Origin: JABMRP01 sp964444795
GTDB lineage: Bacteria > Planctomycetota > Planctomycetia > Pirellulales > Thermoguttaceae
Reading direction: 5' to 3'
DNA length: 16,398 nt
Assembly: GCA_964444795.1 (NCBI GenBank)
Contig: CAYUIQ010000203.1
Location: 1 to 16,398, forward strand
Under the pieces are notes generated by a model. The model was not told where the DNA came from and searched no databases. It saw only the letters and a list, made by a program, of their open reading frames with translations. This document shows positions 15,001 through 16,398 of this stretch, piece by piece (within the stretch, counting starts at the first letter, position 1; each line of letters begins with the position of its first letter). The translations under genes were made by a program, and so were the position numbers.

Positions 15001-15788
15001 ATTCACCGCGCCACGTTTACGTCAACGGCCGGCAAGTCGTCGACGGGTCGCTGCCGATCCGGCTTTCGGTCGAGAAACTCCAGCACGCCGACGGGCGGAA
15101 GTTCACGCTGGCGCTGAAGTGGCAAGCCGAGGAGCCGATCCCGGCCGGTTGGACGCCCTTCTTTCACTTCCTCGACTCGAGCGCGGACGACGACCGCGAG
15201 ATTCCGTTCCAAGCGGTCCACACGCCCGGCACGTTTGCCACCGATCGGCAAGGCACGTTCACCGCCAGCGCCCATTTCTACCTGCCCGAGGGAGCCGAGC
15301 CCGGCGCGACGTGGGGACTTCGCGCGGGCATCTACCATCGCGACACGGGCCAACGACTGCGACTTTCCGGTCCCAACGACGGCGAAGCGCGAATCCGCCT
15401 GGGCACGATCCGTGTGAAGGACGCCGATGAGATGGCCGATCGGGTCGCATGGACCGTCCACCGGCCGCAGCCCGACCTGTTTCTCGCTCGGTGGAATCCG
15501 CAGAACCGGCCGATCGATTTCGGCCCGGTCACCACATTCGGCGGATGTCGCTTGATCCGGGAGGGCGAGGCACTGGTTGTTACGCCCCTGCCAGGAGAGC
15601 ACGCCGCGGAGTTCGGCGTCACGATCCGCCGGGACCAGCTCCCCTGGCAATTAACCCAACCGACGCATGTCGAAGCGTTGGACGAATCCGGCAAGGTCAT
15701 GCACCGCGAGCCGATCCGCGTGGAGAACGGCCGAGTGCTCTTGAAATGCGCCGGCGATGTATTCGCCTACCGTTTGAGACGAGGGTAG
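12072..15788 (+). CDS. Large exported multidomain protein, putative glycoside hydrolase of unassigned family
   Basis: A 1238-aa protein I cannot place in a named family. Residues 1-23 form a Sec signal peptide (I-V-I-P-F-L-L-V-L-F-L-A-V-P). An Ig/NEW3-like beta domain follows (about 30-135). Next is a jelly-roll, carbohydrate-binding-like domain (about 170-335) containing F-A-H-G-M and W-D-Q-S-Y-W-A-E-P. A beta-supersandwich-like region (about 345-600) leads into a probable TIM barrel (about 610-910). The barrel contains VIWHNWQRWGYDY from 614, ALHDNYIDFYPDA from 659, YFIDVWSS with D732, and SESGHD with E779. D732 and E779 are the best catalytic acid candidates. A C-terminal beta-sandwich lies at about 998-1116, with a further tail. 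Supersandwich-then-barrel order is known from GH36 and GH101 enzymes, so glycan cleavage is a reasonable inference. It converges with the minus-strand gene 45 bp away. Confidence 0.7.
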   Translation: MFAPRRIVIPFLLVLFLAVPVLGYNRPVDKVGPLSVRIEGPEEVAEIGVPQAVRVVIENSGDEKLQGTLRLGVIDRWRAEPSEAVSFAVPGGGKATYEFTVTAGEGTYRAHYPIHAFAKFAWQGQEHTVHPVLVLQTTFPQQPGAPRTIPWKPFRLPKSGQLALGRLPVHRAVVREFGEEPKTMPVGWQGSEANNGGSFGIRTETLDGVPRKTVAIHPPWRDGRIGTLFVEFPLVLPETKPLRLLFAHGMTPDGQSDGVTFRVRVAPLDATDGQLGEIIYERHTATKTWDPRATDLSRFAGQSVRLQLESHPGPANNTGWDQSYWAEPVLVVGPARVPLAFPPNDDRGSQLLGTAVCQSKQTEVRLWPGRRGLLDAVVGFRDGKERLYFHGFEVRVLGGRIDDLRSPILLQKVEDEPCDSGRQVRHHFQCTDGAFDLVGRLWVEQGVLRAKFQLENTPPDRPWRVVRLEELATGPWSHELAQVYAGHGNVVRKPEAYRLNFDGHRMATSMVGFDFAGGPSLLQGVDAPPTALHITPADRHFSLHTSGTATLSFIPAENVWEAVRTWHDTNGLEAAGGVAGAAGRFVFDLWGGNYQESADALRRSFRYGLTDSMVIWHNWQRWGYDYRLPEIYPPNPGFGTPKEMKDLIAACKEAEVPIALHDNYIDFYPDAKGFSYEEIVAFNAGGEPVKAWLNEGRDARSYRYRADRIEPFLRPNLQTIQKNLAPTAYFIDVWSSIRPYDYWTADGRFHEAAATRDIWGDHFVWIRQLQGNDAPQISESGHDQLIGRLDGAQTNHLRVGPPVGTGRQSWSVWDWKCADAERIPWFDAAHHDRFILHGAGYSSRYQAGLPGHLHGIYSDDYLSTEVLTGHPAMVPRPFNRDVVRKYWLTAELMRALALRRIESVEFVDGDLHRQHVRWSGGGQVWVNRGTSDWDVIDADGQSRTLPQYGFVAQVPTETGRVESSLTRRDGILVEAADSPRHVYVNGRQVVDGSLPIRLSVEKLQHADGRKFTLALKWQAEEPIPAGWTPFFHFLDSSADDDREIPFQAVHTPGTFATDRQGTFTASAHFYLPEGAEPGATWGLRAGIYHRDTGQRLRLSGPNDGEARIRLGTIRVKDADEMADRVAWTVHRPQPDLFLARWNPQNRPIDFGPVTTFGGCRLIREGEALVVTPLPGEHAAEFGVTIRRDQLPWQLTQPTHVEALDESGKVMHREPIRVENGRVLLKCAGDVFAYRLRRG

Positions 15789-15795
15789 AGGAAAA

Positions 15796-15843
15796 CGAGC
15801 ACTTGTGCGAAGCGCCGGGCACAAGTGCCCGGGCTAAACGGTC
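15796..15843. terminator. Hairpin repeat between convergent genes (copy 2), probable bidirectional terminator
   Basis: GCACTTGTGC (15799-15808) pairs with GCACAAGTGC (15819-15828) across a 10-nt loop, and the stem can extend past one mismatch. The right half, 15815-15843, is nearly identical to the block after citrate synthase at 6404-6432. The repeat supplies the end of the minus-strand gene, including its TAG stop (15834-15836). Its position in the 45-bp gap between convergent genes suits a shared terminator, although T-runs are absent on either side. Confidence 0.6.
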
Positions 15844-16283
15844 CGACGGATCTTCTTTTGCAGGCAGGCCACGAGGTTTTCCACGTCGTCGGTGCCGACG
15901 CGGATGATGCGACGGCCGAGGGTGATCTTGGCGCAGTCGCGGCCCCAGAGGTTGTAGGTCCAGCCGCGGCCGGGCATGTAGTGAATGCCCCAGCCGTCGA
16001 GGATCGACGAGCGGCTCGCCTCGACGGCCGTCATGTGGGCGTAGGAGATTCGCTTGGAGAAGAGCGGCAAGGGCCCGTAGCGAAGCGTCAGGTGGTCGCC
16101 GTCGTCGCGAACGGTCAAGTGGTGAAAGCCCATGCCGCAGACAACCACCAGCGCCGCCGTGCCGGAGAAGATGTACGACGCCGGGGGCTCTTCGCGCAAG
16201 AGCCACGCGCCGGCCAGAAATGCAGCGGCCGATAGATAAAGGACGAAGTGGAGCGGCCCGGTTTGCCTGTGGATGTAGGGCAT
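15834..16283 (-). CDS. Small membrane protein with two N-terminal helices and a PH-like soluble domain
   Basis: A 149-aa protein of unknown function. Two hydrophobic segments, about residues 11-29 (F-V-L-Y-L-S-A-A-A-F-L-A-G-A-W-L-L) and 36-52 (Y-I-F-S-G-T-A-A-L-V-V-V-C-G-M-G), form a membrane hairpin. The remaining about 95 residues look like a small beta-rich domain ending in a helix: L-T-L-R-Y-G-P-L, F-S-K-R-I-S-Y, G-W-G-I-H-Y, then D-D-V-E-N-L-V-A-C-L. That order resembles bacterial PH-like domains fused to a membrane hairpin, but this is a fold impression, not a family match. The start is supported by AAGGAG (complement of 16289-16294) 5 nt upstream. It is transcribed toward the GH-like gene. 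The last codons lie in a repeat shared with the citrate synthase downstream region. Confidence 0.75.
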   Translation of the reverse strand: MPYIHRQTGPLHFVLYLSAAAFLAGAWLLREEPPASYIFSGTAALVVVCGMGFHHLTVRDDGDHLTLRYGPLPLFSKRISYAHMTAVEASRSSILDGWGIHYMPGRGWTYNLWGRDCAKITLGRRIIRVGTDDVENLVACLQKKIRRTV

Positions 16284-16352
16284 GAGAACTCCTTGGTCTG
16301 GAGTATTGAGACGGGTGGAAACAGGATCTTGGATGATGACGTACGCATGTTC

Positions 16353-16398
16353 GTAGCATGGGCCCCTGGCCCGTGAGAGGCGAAACCACGGGCCAGGG
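16353..16398. repeat. Palindromic element (copy B), cut by the window end
   Basis: The 23-nt arm at 16353-16375 is identical to the left arm of the element at 11894. After only 11 nt, CACGGGCCAGGG (16387-16398) begins the complementary arm and the window ends. The arm spacing is 11 nt here against 55 nt in copy A, so this is a short-loop variant. It lies upstream of the minus-strand membrane protein gene. Confidence 0.8.

Overview
The window looks like chromosomal DNA from a planctomycete, probably of the Pirellulales type. The evidence is GC-rich coding sequence, an N-terminal R-x-E-P-R-Q-L-L-A-A motif (LEPR-xLL class) on a giant secreted repeat protein, a secreted DUF1080 protein, a secreted WD40 propeller, large exported proteins of unknown function, and loosely packed genes separated by palindromic intergenic repeats. 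No sequence search was possible, so the taxonomic placement is inference from gene content.

Layout. 140-1945(+) is an exported PhoD-type phosphatase/phosphodiesterase. A 109-bp palindrome follows, then a DUF1080 protein (2221-2958) and, 30 bp further on, a Wzx-type polysaccharide flippase (2989-4476). At 4480-4561 an 82-bp inverted-repeat element abuts a 5'-truncated CYTH-domain remnant (4538-4774). Type II citrate synthase (5031-6317) follows as a single gene. A 321-bp gap (6318-6639) holds a hairpin repeat and a weak promoter candidate. A secreted seven-bladed WD40 protein (6640-7728) and a 1356-aa LEPR-motif/SdrD_B-like repeat protein (7807-11877) form a probable two-gene unit with a strong intercistronic stem-loop. 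A 101-bp palindrome and a good promoter candidate lead into a 1238-aa exported multidomain protein that looks like an unassigned glycoside hydrolase (12072-15788). It converges on a small membrane protein on the minus strand (15834-16283). The window ends inside a second copy of the 11.9-kb palindrome family.

How the genes fit together. Apart from citrate synthase, most genes act at or beyond the cytoplasmic membrane: phosphate ester cleavage, probable carbohydrate cleavage (DUF1080, GH-like), polysaccharide export, and large adhesive or structural proteins. This suits a polysaccharide-degrading, surface-attached planctomycete, but no single pathway is encoded here. No tRNA, rRNA, CRISPR array, transposase or phage gene was recognised. 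The least ordinary material is the set of four palindromic repeat families (two of them present twice), the CYTH gene relic at one of these elements, the uncharacterised GH-like protein, and the WD40/LEPR-protein pair.
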